Assembly: GCF_026278345.1 (NCBI RefSeq)
Contig: NZ_CP111085.1
Span: 756,001-820,000, forward strand
Origin: Tellurirhabdus rosea
GTDB taxonomy: Bacteria; Bacteroidota; Bacteroidia; Cytophagales; Spirosomataceae
Reading direction: 5' to 3'
DNA: 64,000 nucleotides
Shown here: piece by piece, positions 1 to 10,000 of the stretch
Numbering within the stretch: the first letter of the stretch is position 1
Layout: each line of letters begins with the position of its first letter
The notes under the pieces: generated by a model
What the model was told of the DNA's origin: nothing
The model's database searches: none
Seen by the model: the letters and a program-made list of their open reading frames with translations, nothing else
Translations under genes and position numbers: made by a program

Positions 1-1
1 G

Positions 2-538
2 CCCGGCCACCTGCACAAAGTCATTCACGACCCGGAAGGCATTCTGTCCACGCTGCCGGCGGTCTGCAACGCGCTGCTGGGCATTTTTGCCGGAAACCTG
101 CTTCGCACCAACGGCCACCTGCTCACCCAGAACGGAAAAGTCCTTCGGCTGGTGGTGGCCGGGCTGGGCTGTCTGCTCGCGGGCTGGCTCTGGAACTTCG
201 TTTTTCCGGTCAACAAAAACCTGTGGACCAGCTCGTTCGTCCTCGTGACGGGCGGACTGAGCCTGCTGCTGCTGGCGCTGTTTTACTGGATCATCGACGT
301 GAAGGGCTTTACCCGCTGGACCCTTCTGTTTACGGTCATCGGCATGAACTCCATCCTGATCTACCTGGCCGGTGAGGTGATCGACTTCGAGTACTCGGCG
401 CGGTTCTTTTTCGGCGGCCTGCTGCATCTGTCGGATTCCCGGGCGGTTCAGGAAGTGGGCATGACCATCGGCCTGCTGGCGGTGGAGTGGGCGTTTCTGT
501 ATGTGCTCTACAAAAAGAAGGTGTTTCTGCGGGTTTGA
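2..538 (+). CDS. DUF5009 / heparan-alpha-glucosaminide N-acetyltransferase-like membrane protein (C-terminal part)
   Basis: The reading frame is open from the window edge, so the N-terminus lies upstream. The visible 178 residues begin with the DPEGILSTLPA motif typical of the DUF5009/NagX branch of membrane acyltransferases. Several hydrophobic segments follow, and the tail is basic (KKKVFLRV). By family knowledge these polytopic inner-membrane proteins acetylate amino sugars such as glucosamine using cytoplasmic acetyl-CoA. In Bacteroidota they are often near glycan-use genes, but no such neighbour is visible here. The stop at 536-538 is 17 bases before the next ATG. The family call is good; the substrate is unknown. 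Confidence 0.7.
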   Translation, partial: PGHLHKVIHDPEGILSTLPAVCNALLGIFAGNLLRTNGHLLTQNGKVLRLVVAGLGCLLAGWLWNFVFPVNKNLWTSSFVLVTGGLSLLLLALFYWIIDVKGFTRWTLLFTVIGMNSILIYLAGEVIDFEYSARFFFGGLLHLSDSRAVQEVGMTIGLLAVEWAFLYVLYKKKVFLRV

Positions 539-555
539 AACTGTACCTGTTCGGC

Positions 556-1128
556 ATGGACTTTACCGTTTATATTACCCTGCTGCCCATTGTCTTCATG
601 ATGCATGATTTTGAAGAGCTTATCTTTCTGAAGCCCTGGCTTGGCCGAAACCGGGAAATGCTTTACCAGCGTTTCCCGACATTAGCGCGGAAGATTCTGC
701 CGCATCTGGACAGGCTGTCTACAAATGCCTTTGCGCTGGCCGTAGCGGAAGAGTTTATCCTCCTGAGTGTCATTACATACACGGCCGTCCTTTTCGAGTA
801 TTATTACGTCTGGTTTGCGGCGCTTGTGGCTTTTACGGTTCACCTGCTGGTACATATCGGGCAATGGCTGGTGCTGAGGAGGTACATTCCGGCCATTGTC
901 ACCTCGCTGCTATCGCTGCCTTACTGCCTCTACACCCTTTATCTGTTTTGCCGGGAAAGTCGGATTGGACCGGCGGAAGGGCTGCTGTGGTCGGCCGGTG
1001 GGCTCATCCTGATGGTGCTTAATCTGTTTCTGGCCCACCGGCTCGGCACTCGTCTGGATGCCTGGCTATCGGTCACCGCAGCGCCCCGGCCAGTTCCTGC
1101 CAGGAAATCAAACCAATCGCTACGATAG
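556..1128 (+). CDS. HXXEE domain-containing membrane protein
   Basis: This 190-residue protein starts with a hydrophobic helix followed directly by MHDFEEL, the HxxEE signature that names the family. A WLGRN segment follows, and then three or four more predicted membrane helices. A second acidic EEF motif lies in the next helix. The conserved His and Glu residues suggest a metal site in the membrane, but no member is well characterised, so I assign no reaction. I chose the ATG at 556 because the upstream in-frame GTG at 487 lies inside the preceding gene. The 3' end overlaps the end of the convergent transporter gene by 56 bases. Confidence 0.7.
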   Translation: MDFTVYITLLPIVFMMHDFEELIFLKPWLGRNREMLYQRFPTLARKILPHLDRLSTNAFALAVAEEFILLSVITYTAVLFEYYYVWFAALVAFTVHLLVHIGQWLVLRRYIPAIVTSLLSLPYCLYTLYLFCRESRIGPAEGLLWSAGGLILMVLNLFLAHRLGTRLDAWLSVTAAPRPVPARKSNQSLR

Positions 1129-1978
1129 CGAGGACCAGCCCCGCGCGGTTGAGCAGCGATAATTTTTCCCGGAAAAACAAGGCCGCCACGCCCGCCGCCA
1201 GCACTATGACGCCGATGTTATAAAGCGGGTACACAAACGCGCCGTTGCCGCCAAAGGCCGACAGGGCCAGCAGCAGGGTGTAAAAACTGAGGTAGTTGGG
1301 CACGCCAAGCGTGAGCGCCCCGGCCAGATTGCGCGCTTCCAGCTTTTCCTTTCCCTGCAAAAGCCGGATCAGCAGCATCAGCAACCCCGCCGCAATGGCT
1401 CCCATGACCATCGTCAGCGTGACGCGGGCGGTCTGGTCGGGCGACGGAATAAAGTGGATGTTCATGTAGTTGATGAGCGTGTTGGTCAGGCCGTACATCA
1501 GAAACACCGCTACCGGCAGCAGCGCCGCCAGCCCCCGCGACCGAACGGCCCCGCTCTCTTCCTTTTTGAACGTGCTGAGTCCAACGGCCACCACGGCCAG
1601 CACCAGACCCAGATAGTTGAAGCCGTCAAAGGCCTTGCCGCCCGTTTTGAAGACAAACAGGCTGATGGTGACCGGAATGACCAGCGAGAGGTTGTTGGCC
1701 AGCGAGGTCGCCGTAATGCCCGTTCGCTGGGTGGAAGCGCCGGAAAGCAGAAACGTCAGGATGAAACCCACGCCCAGTCCCAGCGCCAGCCAGGTCCAGT
1801 CCTGCGAGAACTCCACGGCGAAGGACTGCCCGGCGGGCAGCAGCGCCAGTCCCGTCAGGAAGCAGACCGGATAATTGAAGACAATCGCCTGAAAGGTATT
1901 GACGCCGTAGCGCGGAAAAAGCCGGAAGTTCAGCAGCAGCAGCACCGACAGCCCGATGCTCAGAAGAAGATAAATCAT
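1073..1978 (-). CDS. EamA/DMT-superfamily transporter
   Basis: This 301-residue protein is almost entirely hydrophobic, with about ten membrane helices separated by short basic or polar turns. Two halves are apparent, as in the 10-TMS drug/metabolite transporter superfamily. The length is normal for EamA proteins. Family members export or import small metabolites by secondary transport; nothing here defines the substrate. The gene converges on the HXXEE gene and overlaps its last 56 coding bases, so it has no separate terminator. Upstream, towards the OmpA gene, lies a long imperfect hairpin at 2024-2128. Confidence 0.75.
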   Translation of the reverse strand: MIYLLLSIGLSVLLLLNFRLFPRYGVNTFQAIVFNYPVCFLTGLALLPAGQSFAVEFSQDWTWLALGLGVGFILTFLLSGASTQRTGITATSLANNLSLVIPVTISLFVFKTGGKAFDGFNYLGLVLAVVAVGLSTFKKEESGAVRSRGLAALLPVAVFLMYGLTNTLINYMNIHFIPSPDQTARVTLTMVMGAIAAGLLMLLIRLLQGKEKLEARNLAGALTLGVPNYLSFYTLLLALSAFGGNGAFVYPLYNIGVIVLAAGVAALFFREKLSLLNRAGLVLAIVAIGLISWQELAGALR

Positions 1979-2023
1979 GCGGCAAATGTATAGATTGCCG
2001 GCGAATTTTGTGGATTGAGACTT

Positions 2024-2128
2024 TGTTCGCGCAGATTACCGCGGATTTTAAAACGCAGATTTTCGCAGAAAACATTACTGAAATCTGTGAAAATCTGCGC
2101 TCAAAATCTGCGAGCATCTGCGAGAACC
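2024..2128. repeat. Long imperfect hairpin, GCGCAGATTTT family
   Basis: Two arms of about 50 bases (2024-2073 and 2079-2128) are imperfect inverted copies built from the words CGCAGATTTT and GCAGAT, with a very short loop. The element fills most of the space between the start of the transporter gene and the 3' end of the OmpA gene. The same words occur in the perfect hairpin at 35702-35789. It lies just downstream of the minus-strand OmpA stop and could end that transcript. Confidence 0.7.
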
Positions 2129-2131
2129 CCT

Positions 2132-3424
2132 TTACAGCGTCAGAATCACAAATTCCACCCGCCGGTTGACTTTCCGCTCCTCATCGGTTCCCTTCGTTTT
2201 GATCGGTCTTGTGTCGCCGTAACCGACCGTCTGGATGCGGTCGCCGCTGATGCCCTGGTTTACGAGGTAGCGTCGGCAGGCATTCACCCGGTCGCGGGAG
2301 AGCTGCAGGTTTTTGTCGTGGTCGCCGATGATGTCGGTATGGCCTTCGAGTCGGATGGTCATGTTCGGATTATCCTGCATCATGGTCACCACGCGGTTCA
2401 GTTCGGCAAAAGAAGCCGTCAGCAGTTCCGCCTTCGACATGTCGAAGTACACATTTTCGAGCGTCACCTTATCACCCACCGCCAGCGGCGTAAGCAGAAT
2501 ATCGCGACTGATGCGTTCGCCCGAAGCGGCTCTGGACACGTCCAGCACGCCGTTGGCGGCCAGATACCCCCGGGCCGAAGCCGTGTAGGTGTACACCTGC
2601 CCGCGGCCCAGACTCAGCCGGTAATTGCCCGTAGAAGCAAAGCTTTGCACCGAATCGACCGAGGTGCGGCTCCCCGAAAGGCGGTAATCAATCGTGGCCG
2701 AGAGCGGCCGCTTCGTTTTGGCGTCCCGCACCACGCCCGTCACCAGCAGCGGCGCGTCCACCGGAGCTTCCACCGGGGCCGTTTCTACCCGGCGGGGTGC
2801 CGTCTCCCGGCTCTGCGGCCGCGGCGTATAGACGGGGTCCAGCGGGTTGTCGACTTCCAGGTCGTAGACGTTCCAGCAGGTGTACTGGTCGTTGTTGGTG
2901 CATTCGTACAGGTCGAATTGCTCCAGTCCTTTATCCAGCCGTTCAAAATAAACGACAAACGAAACTTCGTCGCCGGGGAAAGTACGCTGGCGATTCGGGT
3001 CGGTGGGAATGCCTTCTGCCCGCACAAACCGGAAGGTCCGGGCCCCGTTGGCCGCAATCAGGCGCGCCGACGGATGGAAAGCAATGGTCCCGGTCGAGTA
3101 CGGTCGGCCCATCTGGTCGTAGCGGGGACGGCTGCGGTCCTGGTAGGTCATGTACAGCACAGTGTACCGGTCCGTCAGCCGGATGTCCGTCACGCTCACG
3201 CCGCTGGTCACCGGTCGGCCGAGGCTGCGCGGCGAACGCCCGGAATACGTCGGCCGGTCGGCCGGGTCTTCGTAGCGTCCGCGGGGGTACGGCTGGCGAC
3301 TGTCCGGCACGCGGGAATCGGGATAGGAATCATCCGGCGGATACGGCCCCCCCGAAGGATACGAACCAAACATGCAGCCCGACGCCATAAACGCCAGCAG
3401 GACCAGATAGGTAAGTCGCTTCAT
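2132..3424 (-). CDS. OmpA-family lipoprotein with peptidoglycan-binding C-terminus
   Basis: The 430-residue product opens with a lipoprotein signal peptide (ASGC, lipid-anchored Cys17). A Pro/Tyr/Ser/Arg-rich linker reaches about residue 75, followed by a region without a recognised domain. A carboxypeptidase-regulatory-like beta domain sits near residues 240-320 (TGVVRDAKTKRPL). The C-terminus is a clear OmpA domain with VYFDMSKAEL, LEGHTDIIGD and NRRVEFVIL. OmpA domains bind peptidoglycan, so the protein probably tethers the outer membrane to the wall. The architecture matches OmpA-family lipoproteins common in Bacteroidota, some of which accompany gliding or type IX secretion genes. No such partner is nearby. 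Confidence 0.85.
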   Translation of the reverse strand: MKRLTYLVLLAFMASGCMFGSYPSGGPYPPDDSYPDSRVPDSRQPYPRGRYEDPADRPTYSGRSPRSLGRPVTSGVSVTDIRLTDRYTVLYMTYQDRSRPRYDQMGRPYSTGTIAFHPSARLIAANGARTFRFVRAEGIPTDPNRQRTFPGDEVSFVVYFERLDKGLEQFDLYECTNNDQYTCWNVYDLEVDNPLDPVYTPRPQSRETAPRRVETAPVEAPVDAPLLVTGVVRDAKTKRPLSATIDYRLSGSRTSVDSVQSFASTGNYRLSLGRGQVYTYTASARGYLAANGVLDVSRAASGERISRDILLTPLAVGDKVTLENVYFDMSKAELLTASFAELNRVVTMMQDNPNMTIRLEGHTDIIGDHDKNLQLSRDRVNACRRYLVNQGISGDRIQTVGYGDTRPIKTKGTDEERKVNRRVEFVILTL

Positions 3425-3483
3425 TGCTCTAACGCTCTAATTTTCAGCGATTAGACCACCCAACCGAAAAAAAGCTTAATGGA

Positions 3484-3581
3484 GTTAAAAATTAAAAGTT
3501 AAGAGTTAAAAGTAGGCTCCGCTTGTCAGAACCCTGAATGAGCGGAGCCTTACTTTTAACTCTTAATTTTTAATTTTTAAC
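3484..3581. repeat. Long hairpin, TTAAAAATTAAAAG family (copy 1)
   Basis: Arms at 3484-3523 and 3541-3581 pair over about 40 bases with one mismatch and one bulge. Each arm is an AT-rich stretch ending in GGCTCCGCT at the loop side. The 17-base loop contains CAGAA, two bases, then CTGAAT. The same loop pattern occurs in the copy at 16965-17066. The element ends 3 bases from the stop codon of the minus-strand fasciclin gene and probably terminates it. Confidence 0.85.
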
Positions 3582-3584
3582 TAA

Positions 3585-4556
3585 CTAGGGTCTCAAAACC
3601 CGGTCGATGACATGCACAACGCCGTTGGTCGCCATGATGTCCGGACGGGTTACGTTGGCCGCCTGGTTGTTGTTGCCGCGTCCGGTAATGCTGACGGCAT
3701 TGTTGGTTCCGACCGTCACGTTAAACGCACCCGACTGGGCCGTTGTCACGCTCTGGTTGTTGGTCAGCGTCGGCGCGAAAACCCGGCCCGGCACCACGTG
3801 GTAGGTCAGGATACGGGTCAGCGTATCGCGGTTGGCCGCCCCGATGGCCGTCGTGTCGCGGAAACCAGCGGCCCGGAAAGCGGCGTTGGTCGGCGCAAAA
3901 ACCGTTACCGGCGTCGTCGTGCTCGACAGGCTGTTAAAGACCGTACCCCCGGCCCGGCGCGCTGCCGCTACCAGGAACGAAAGGCTCGTATCGGCCTGAG
4001 CCACCTGCAGCAGGTTACCCGTTGCCGGCATCAGAACGCGGTCGATGACGTACACCTGCCCGTTTTCGAAGCCCTCGATGCCCGTCTGCTGGACACGGGC
4101 GTTGTTGACAAATACCTGACCACCGGAGTTACGGGTGATGTAGAGGTTCTGTCCACCCAGCGAAGCCGGCGACGCACTGCCGGTCGTTTCGAAAGCCGAG
4201 GGCAATACGCGGCTGCCCACTACATGGTACCGCAGAATGCGCTGGAGATCAGAAACCGAAGCATTGTTGACGGCGGCCGCATCGGCAAAGCCCGCAGCGC
4301 GGAAAGCCGCATCATTCGGAAGGAAGATCGTAACGTTTGAACGGTTCAGCGAGTCGGTAAGCCCGGCACGGGTGACGGCCGCTCTCATCAGCGAATAATC
4401 CGTATTGCCGCTCAGGACATCGGAGAAATTCGAATAGGTCGGCGTCGGCGTTGCATCGTCGTCGTCATTATCACAACTTGTCAGCAAAGGAGCCCCCGCC
4501 ACTAACAACATCATCGACAGGCCTTTTGCCCAACGAAGTGATTTCAGGTTTTTCAT
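3585..4556 (-). CDS. Fasciclin (FAS1) lipoprotein with two FAS1 domains
   Basis: The start at 4556 (MKNLKSLRW) places a lipoprotein signal peptide directly at the N-terminus, with Cys28 in LLTSC followed by an acidic DNDDDD spacer. An upstream in-frame ATG at 4583 only adds nine unlikely residues. Two FAS1 repeats follow, near residues 50-180 and 185-323. Each has the T-x-F-x-P-x-N-x-A-F box and a YHVV segment, and both end with an x-V-I-D-R-V-L-x-P strand. FAS1 domains mediate adhesion or surface interactions. The Asp-rich spacer after the lipid anchor resembles surface-export signals of Bacteroidota lipoproteins, so surface exposure is plausible. Confidence 0.88.
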   Translation of the reverse strand: MKNLKSLRWAKGLSMMLLVAGAPLLTSCDNDDDDATPTPTYSNFSDVLSGNTDYSLMRAAVTRAGLTDSLNRSNVTIFLPNDAAFRAAGFADAAAVNNASVSDLQRILRYHVVGSRVLPSAFETTGSASPASLGGQNLYITRNSGGQVFVNNARVQQTGIEGFENGQVYVIDRVLMPATGNLLQVAQADTSLSFLVAAARRAGGTVFNSLSSTTTPVTVFAPTNAAFRAAGFRDTTAIGAANRDTLTRILTYHVVPGRVFAPTLTNNQSVTTAQSGAFNVTVGTNNAVSITGRGNNNQAANVTRPDIMATNGVVHVIDRVLRP

Positions 4557-4762
4557 AACGTTACCACAGGATTGGTTAAACATGATTTGGATAGCTAATC
4601 GGCCCGGTTAAGAACCACTTTCCCAACGTGACGCTGAAAGGGATTGTTATCCTGCTGGCATATTTGTTTGGGGGCGAAAGTCTGGCGGGTCCGCTTCAAG
4701 CTGCCGGGAAGGGCTATTTGGCCGGTCTACGGATTAGGGAACGGTCCGGACGGCCGCGGCGG

Positions 4763-5878
4763 CTAAAAAAACAGGCGCAACTGCTTCCCTTCGGCCTCGT
4801 CGAGGGTCTCCAGATTGGACAGCGAAACGCCCAGCAACCGCACGCCTTTCGGCACGGGCAGGGTCTGGGACAGCAGTTCGGCGGTCAGGCGGCCCAGCAA
4901 ATCCCGGTCCGCCACGGGCGACAGCAGCGTCCGGCTGCGGGTGATCTGCTGAAAGTCGGCGTACTTGATCTTGAGGGTCACCGTCCGCCCCCGAATCCGT
5001 TTCGATTCGCAGTACTGCCAGACATCGTCCAGCAACGGCTCCAGGCCGGTCAGCAGGTCGTCCCGCTCGAAGAGGTCCTGTTCGAACGTGTTTTCCGAGC
5101 CGACCGATTTGCGGATGCGTTCGGGGTTGACGGGCCGGTTGTCCACGGCGCGGGCAATGTGGAAATAATAGCTGCCCGCTTTCCCGAAATGCGTCCGCAG
5201 AAAATCTTCAGTTTGCGCCCGGAGGTCGAGCCCGGTCCGGATGCCCAGTTCGTTCAGGCGGCGGGCCGTCACCTTGCCGATACCGTGAAACTGCCCCACT
5301 TCGAGCGTTTCGACAAAACCGGGGCCGTCGGCCGGTTTGATGACGTACAGCCCATCGGGCTTGCGGAAATCGGAAGCGAGCTTCGCCAGAAACTTGTTGT
5401 AGGAAACGCCCGCCGAAGCCGTCAGCCCGGTCCGTTCGCGGATTTTGGCTTTGATTTCCTGCGCGAGCTGGGTAGCGGAAGGCATTCCCGGAAAATTTTC
5501 GGTAACGTCCAGATAGGCTTCATCCAGCGAAAGCGGTTCGATCAGGTCGGTGTATTCTTCAAAAATCGTCCGGATCTGGCCCGATACCGCTTTGTACACC
5601 TCGAAGCGGGGCCGAACAAAAATCAGGTCCGGGCACTGGCGCAGGGCCGTCACCGAAGGCATGGCCGACCGGACGCCGAACTTCCGGGCTTCGTAGCTCG
5701 CCGCCGCCACCACGCCCCTCGCCCGCGACCCGCCCACGGCCACGGGTTTGCCCCGCAGATCGGGGTTGTCCCGTTGCTCCACAGAGGCATAAAACGCGTC
5801 CATATCGATGTGAATGATCTTGCGAACGGGCTGCACCGGCACATTTTTTTTGAAACAAAAATAACGCTTCATCGCCAA
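4763..5878 (-). CDS. dinB: DNA polymerase IV (Y-family translesion polymerase)
   Basis: The 371-residue protein has all main Y-family signatures. These are IIHIDMDAFYASVEQRD with catalytic Asp25 and Asp27, SLDEAYLDVT carrying the second acidic pair, and GVSYNKFLAKLASDF. A helix-hairpin-helix region (FHGIGKVTARRLNELGI) and a little-finger domain follow. The last residues, QLRLFF, match a beta-clamp-binding motif. It copies damaged DNA with low fidelity and is normally stress-induced, but I found no clear LexA-like site. The first 18 residues are not conserved in the family. A GTG just before PVQPVRK could be the real start. Confidence 0.93.
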   Translation of the reverse strand: MAMKRYFCFKKNVPVQPVRKIIHIDMDAFYASVEQRDNPDLRGKPVAVGGSRARGVVAAASYEARKFGVRSAMPSVTALRQCPDLIFVRPRFEVYKAVSGQIRTIFEEYTDLIEPLSLDEAYLDVTENFPGMPSATQLAQEIKAKIRERTGLTASAGVSYNKFLAKLASDFRKPDGLYVIKPADGPGFVETLEVGQFHGIGKVTARRLNELGIRTGLDLRAQTEDFLRTHFGKAGSYYFHIARAVDNRPVNPERIRKSVGSENTFEQDLFERDDLLTGLEPLLDDVWQYCESKRIRGRTVTLKIKYADFQQITRSRTLLSPVADRDLLGRLTAELLSQTLPVPKGVRLLGVSLSNLETLDEAEGKQLRLFF

Positions 5879-5978
5879 TAAACGACGATTCCTGCCGACG
5901 CATCAACATACAAAGAAAAACAAAGGCACTGATTTACAATCTACTGCGTTATTCTATATCACCAATCGGTCTAATGTT

Positions 5979-7010
5979 TTGATTAAAAAAGTAGGTTTAT
6001 CCCTGCTGATGGCAACGGTCAGACCTGTTGTTCTAGGCGCAGTTAAGTTAATTCCGGCCGCCCACACCAGCCCCGCCATGCCGGCTAACTCGATATCAAG
6101 TTCCGCATTAAAGTCCGTTGATCATGGTTCTTCTTTCCTGACCCGTTCCACGCTGGCTCCCGTCGATTTTTGTGGTGAATGTATGCCGCTCGACGAAGCC
6201 GCCGTGACGAAACGATGGATGCAGACCCTCCGCACCAACAGCCGTCAACCGGCTGAACTCTACACGCTCCGGCAGAAAGCCGCGGCGTTTTTTCCCAAAA
6301 TTGATCCCATTCTCCAGAAACACGGCATTCCGAGCGACTTTCGGTATGTCGCCATTGTCGAAAGTCGCCTGAACCAGCGGGCCGTTTCGCCCAGAGGAGC
6401 CGCCGGTTACTGGCAACTGATGCCCGCCACGGCCCGCGAACTGGGCCTGCGCGTGTCGGGCCGAACCGATGAGCGGTTCCACCTCGTCAAATCCACCGAA
6501 GCGGCCTGTCGGCTGCTGCAGAAACTGTATTCTCACCTCGGGTCCTGGTCCCTGGTGGCGGCGGCCTACAACGGCGGCCTCGGCTACGTCCGGTCACGCA
6601 CCAAGGTTACGAATGCAGGCTATTACAAGACACGGTTCAATCCCGAAACCGGGGCTTACCTCTACCGGATTCTATTTTTCAAGGAAATGTTTGAGAATGC
6701 CGAATCATATTCGCCGATTCTGCCCCACCTGAACATGGAAGTGCTGACCAGCCCGCTGCCCGGTCTGCTGCCGCAGGAGCCGGGGGCCGACGAGGCGCTG
6801 GAAGAAGCCATCACTCTTTTTGCCACGCCGGTAGAAGACCAGGAGACGGATTTCCGGCTGGCGCGGCTGATGAGCAAAAAGAAAGCGGTGAAGGCGCGGC
6901 CTTCCAAGGTAAAAACTAAACAGGGGCGTACGCAATCGCCCCGGATGACGGCCGTTATGCGCCGCAGTGTGGGGCGCCTGAGCCGGGAGGACGAACTCCA
7001 GGCCGCCTGA
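5979..7010 (+). CDS. Lytic transglycosylase, SLT domain (MltD-like)
   Basis: The protein has an N-terminal hydrophobic or signal segment and an SLT domain around residues 115-225. The domain contains AIVESRLN with catalytic Glu128, AAGYWQLMPATA, and AYNGG near its end. Such enzymes cut the MurNAc-GlcNAc bond with 1,6-anhydro ring formation and act in the periplasm on peptidoglycan. The C-terminal 100 residues are basic and carry no LysM repeats, unlike typical MltD. The start is uncertain: TTG at 5979 gives a better signal peptide, while the first in-frame ATG is at 6009. The gene is divergent from dinB. Confidence 0.85.
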   Translation: MIKKVGLSLLMATVRPVVLGAVKLIPAAHTSPAMPANSISSSALKSVDHGSSFLTRSTLAPVDFCGECMPLDEAAVTKRWMQTLRTNSRQPAELYTLRQKAAAFFPKIDPILQKHGIPSDFRYVAIVESRLNQRAVSPRGAAGYWQLMPATARELGLRVSGRTDERFHLVKSTEAACRLLQKLYSHLGSWSLVAAAYNGGLGYVRSRTKVTNAGYYKTRFNPETGAYLYRILFFKEMFENAESYSPILPHLNMEVLTSPLPGLLPQEPGADEALEEAITLFATPVEDQETDFRLARLMSKKKAVKARPSKVKTKQGRTQSPRMTAVMRRSVGRLSREDELQAA

Positions 7011-7028
7011 ATTTCCCAGTACCGTTAC

Positions 7029-10000
7029 TCAACGTTCTTTCCAGGAATGCATCAGCAGCGGTCCGTTGCTGGTCGCCGTGAGGATGCGTGTCGGGTTGCG
7101 CAGCCGGTAGGACCGGCGGGCGTCGCCCGGCACGCGGAATCCGGTTCTGTCCGGTCCGAGCGCCACAAAGCCTCCGCGGCCGTCGCCTTTCAGCAGCACG
7201 CCTTTTGACGCATCCTGCCGACCCATGTTGGCTTCGTTCGGGAAGAAATTGCCCGTTGCCAGCGCGTCCGGTTTGCCGTCGTGGTCAAAATCGTCGATCA
7301 GAAACCCGAAAATGGGCGATTGCTGGGCCAGCCCGGGCAGCGGCCGAAGCGTAAAAACTCCTTTCCCCCGATTCTCGGCGTAACAGCTCCGCAGTTCGGT
7401 CACCTGCCTTTCGTACGCGCCCTGCCGCTCCTGTTCCGAAAACAGCCCGCTGAAGTCGGCTTCGGCATAATCGGCGTAGTGCAAATACTTTCTCCGAAAC
7501 TGAATCACCTGCTGGATAAGCGATTCGCGGGGTAGAGCCGGGTAACGGGTGCCGCCGATAAAATAGCCCATGATCGGGTCGAACTGCCCGTCTTCATTAA
7601 AGTCTTTTCCGTAAATCAGCATCGGTTCCTTTTCGGAAGCCCGGTAAAAAGTATTCAGACCTTCATTCCCTAGCAGCAAATCGGCGTCCCCGTCTCCGTC
7701 GAAATCCCCCGCCGCCACGCAGTTCCACCAGCCGGAAGCGCGAGCGAGCGACGGATTGGCCGATTGCTGAAACTGGCCGTTCTGATTGGTCAGGATGGTA
7801 GGCGGCATCCACTCACCGACGAGTACCAGGTCTTCGTCGTGGTCATTGTCGAGGTCGACGGGCAGGGCGTCGCATACCAGACCGAGGTTCATCAGAGCGG
7901 GAGCCACCTGTTCGGTGACATCGGTGAAGCGGCCCCCGTCATTGCGGAGCAGGTAACTCCGGGCGGGCAGCGGATATTGTCCGGGTACCTGCCGACCGGC
8001 GATCAGCACGTCGGCATCCCCGTCGCGGTCGTAATCCAGCGCCCGCACCGACTGGCTGCTGACGGTTAGATTGGGCAAAAAGGCCGCGGGGGAAAAATTA
8101 CCGCGTCCGTCGTTTCGGTACAGCACCGGACCGAACGCTTCGGCCACGTGCAGCGGCCGTTCGTTGCCGCCGCCGACCACCAGCAGGTCGTTGTCGCGGT
8201 CGTTATCGGCGTCGAAAAGCAGGATGGCGCCCGCTTCCATCGCCGTGTTGGGCATCCAGTCTTTTTGCCGAAACTGCCCGTTTGCCCCGCCGAAAAAAAG
8301 GTAGCCCGCACTCCCCCGGTACGAGGGACCGACGGCCAGATCGTCGAACCCATCGCCGTTGAGGTCTCCCACGGCTATCGCCGCACCCGGCCTCGACAGC
8401 ATTTTATGTAAAGCCGGGGTCGTTTTGAAATCGACAAAATCGGATTCCTGATGGACATAGCCGGGAACGGCCGGTTGCGGCGTAAAGAGCTTTGGGGTTG
8501 ACTGCAAGCGCGGCGGCGCGACGGGCTTTGCGTCGGAAATCCGGAAGGTCAGCCGCTGGTTTACCGGAATCCGGTAGCGGGTTTCGGTCAGGCCGCCGGG
8601 CCAGACCATCCGCACGGAATCGATTGCCGTCGCGTTGCCCAGACCCACCACCAGCGCCTGCTGCACCGAGGAGAGGTAGCCCCGCACGGGAAACTGTTCC
8701 AGCACCTGCATCCGTCCGCCGGACCAGACCGTCAGGGTAGCGCCGATGCCCGCGGGATTGGAAGCCGGACCGGCGAACGAAACCGTCAGATACGCATTTT
8801 TGGTCTGCGCCCGGCTGTTGTTCCGGAACAGCGATGCTTCCTCATCAATATTGTTGACAATCAAATCCTGATCGCCGTCGCCATCCAGATCGGCGTAAGC
8901 GGCCCCGTTGGCGTACGAAAGCTCGTTCAGGCCCCATTGTTCGGAAACATCTTCGAAAGCCGGGGCGTCGGCCGGGTTCCGGCTGGCATTCCGAAAGGCG
9001 TAATTTTTCAGTTTTATTTCCGGGACTTTGTCGAGCATCCGCTGGCGGCGCTGCTCGCGGGCGGCATCGGTGCCGAACAGGCCAAATTCTTCGTTGAAGC
9101 TGATAAAATCGCGGTCCGTGACGTTTTTCCGGTAGCCGTTCGTCACGAAAATGTCTTTCTGGCCGTCGCCATCCAGGTCCGTCAGCAGCGTTGCCCAGCT
9201 CCAGTCGGTCTGGGCGATTCCGGCCAGCAGACCGAGTTCGCTGAACGTTGGGACCGGACCTTCGTTGCCGCCGTTGAGCTGGAACGTATTCCGCATGTAC
9301 TGAAGCTGGTAGCCATATTGCGGCGTCTGACTCAGTTCTTTTTTGTCATAATCGGGCGCGCCCAGCATCTGCTTTTGCCGGGCGTTGTCCTGCGGCAGCA
9401 TGTCCAGCTGCATCAGGTCAATGCGGCCGTCGTTGTTAAGGTCGGCGGCGTCCACGCCCATGCCGTAGAGGCTGGTGTGGGCCAGCGCCTCCCGCGTGGC
9501 GTTGCGGAAGGTAACTTTTCCGGAGGCGTCCCGGCCGTTGCTCAGGTAAAATACATCGCTGCTGATGAAGTCGTTGGAGCAATAGATATCCGGGTAGCCG
9601 TCCCCGTTGATGTCGGAGATAGCCAGTCCCAGGCCCAGCCCTTCGTACCGGATACCCGCCTCGCTGGAAACGTCGAGAAAAAGGGGGGCCGAAGCGGTTT
9701 CGGGCTTCTTCGCTCCTTCTCGCCGCTTTTCCTGCGTCATATTCCGGAAAAGTCGGTCGGTGGAGGGGTAAGTACCGTCGTTGATGGCCGGGCGGAGGTA
9801 ATTGGGATTCTGAAGATCGGGAGCTGAATTGAGCAGAAAGGCGTCGAGGTCGCCGTCAAGGTCGTAGTCGAAGAAAGCAGTCTGGGTCGTGAATCCCGCA
9901 TAATCCAGTCCGTAGGCGGCGGCCTCCTCCCGGAACGTCGGCGTTTTTGTTTTCTGGTTGATAAAAAGCAGGTTTTGGCTCTTTTTCAGGGCCTGATGCG

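Noticed and set aside
2015-3454. A 479-codon plus-strand open frame
   Set aside because: It is antisense to the OmpA-family gene, with Arg/His/Gln-rich composition and no recognisable domain.
3484-3581. CRISPR-like repeat
   Set aside because: These are single inverted repeats with long stems, not regularly spaced direct repeats, and no cas genes are present.
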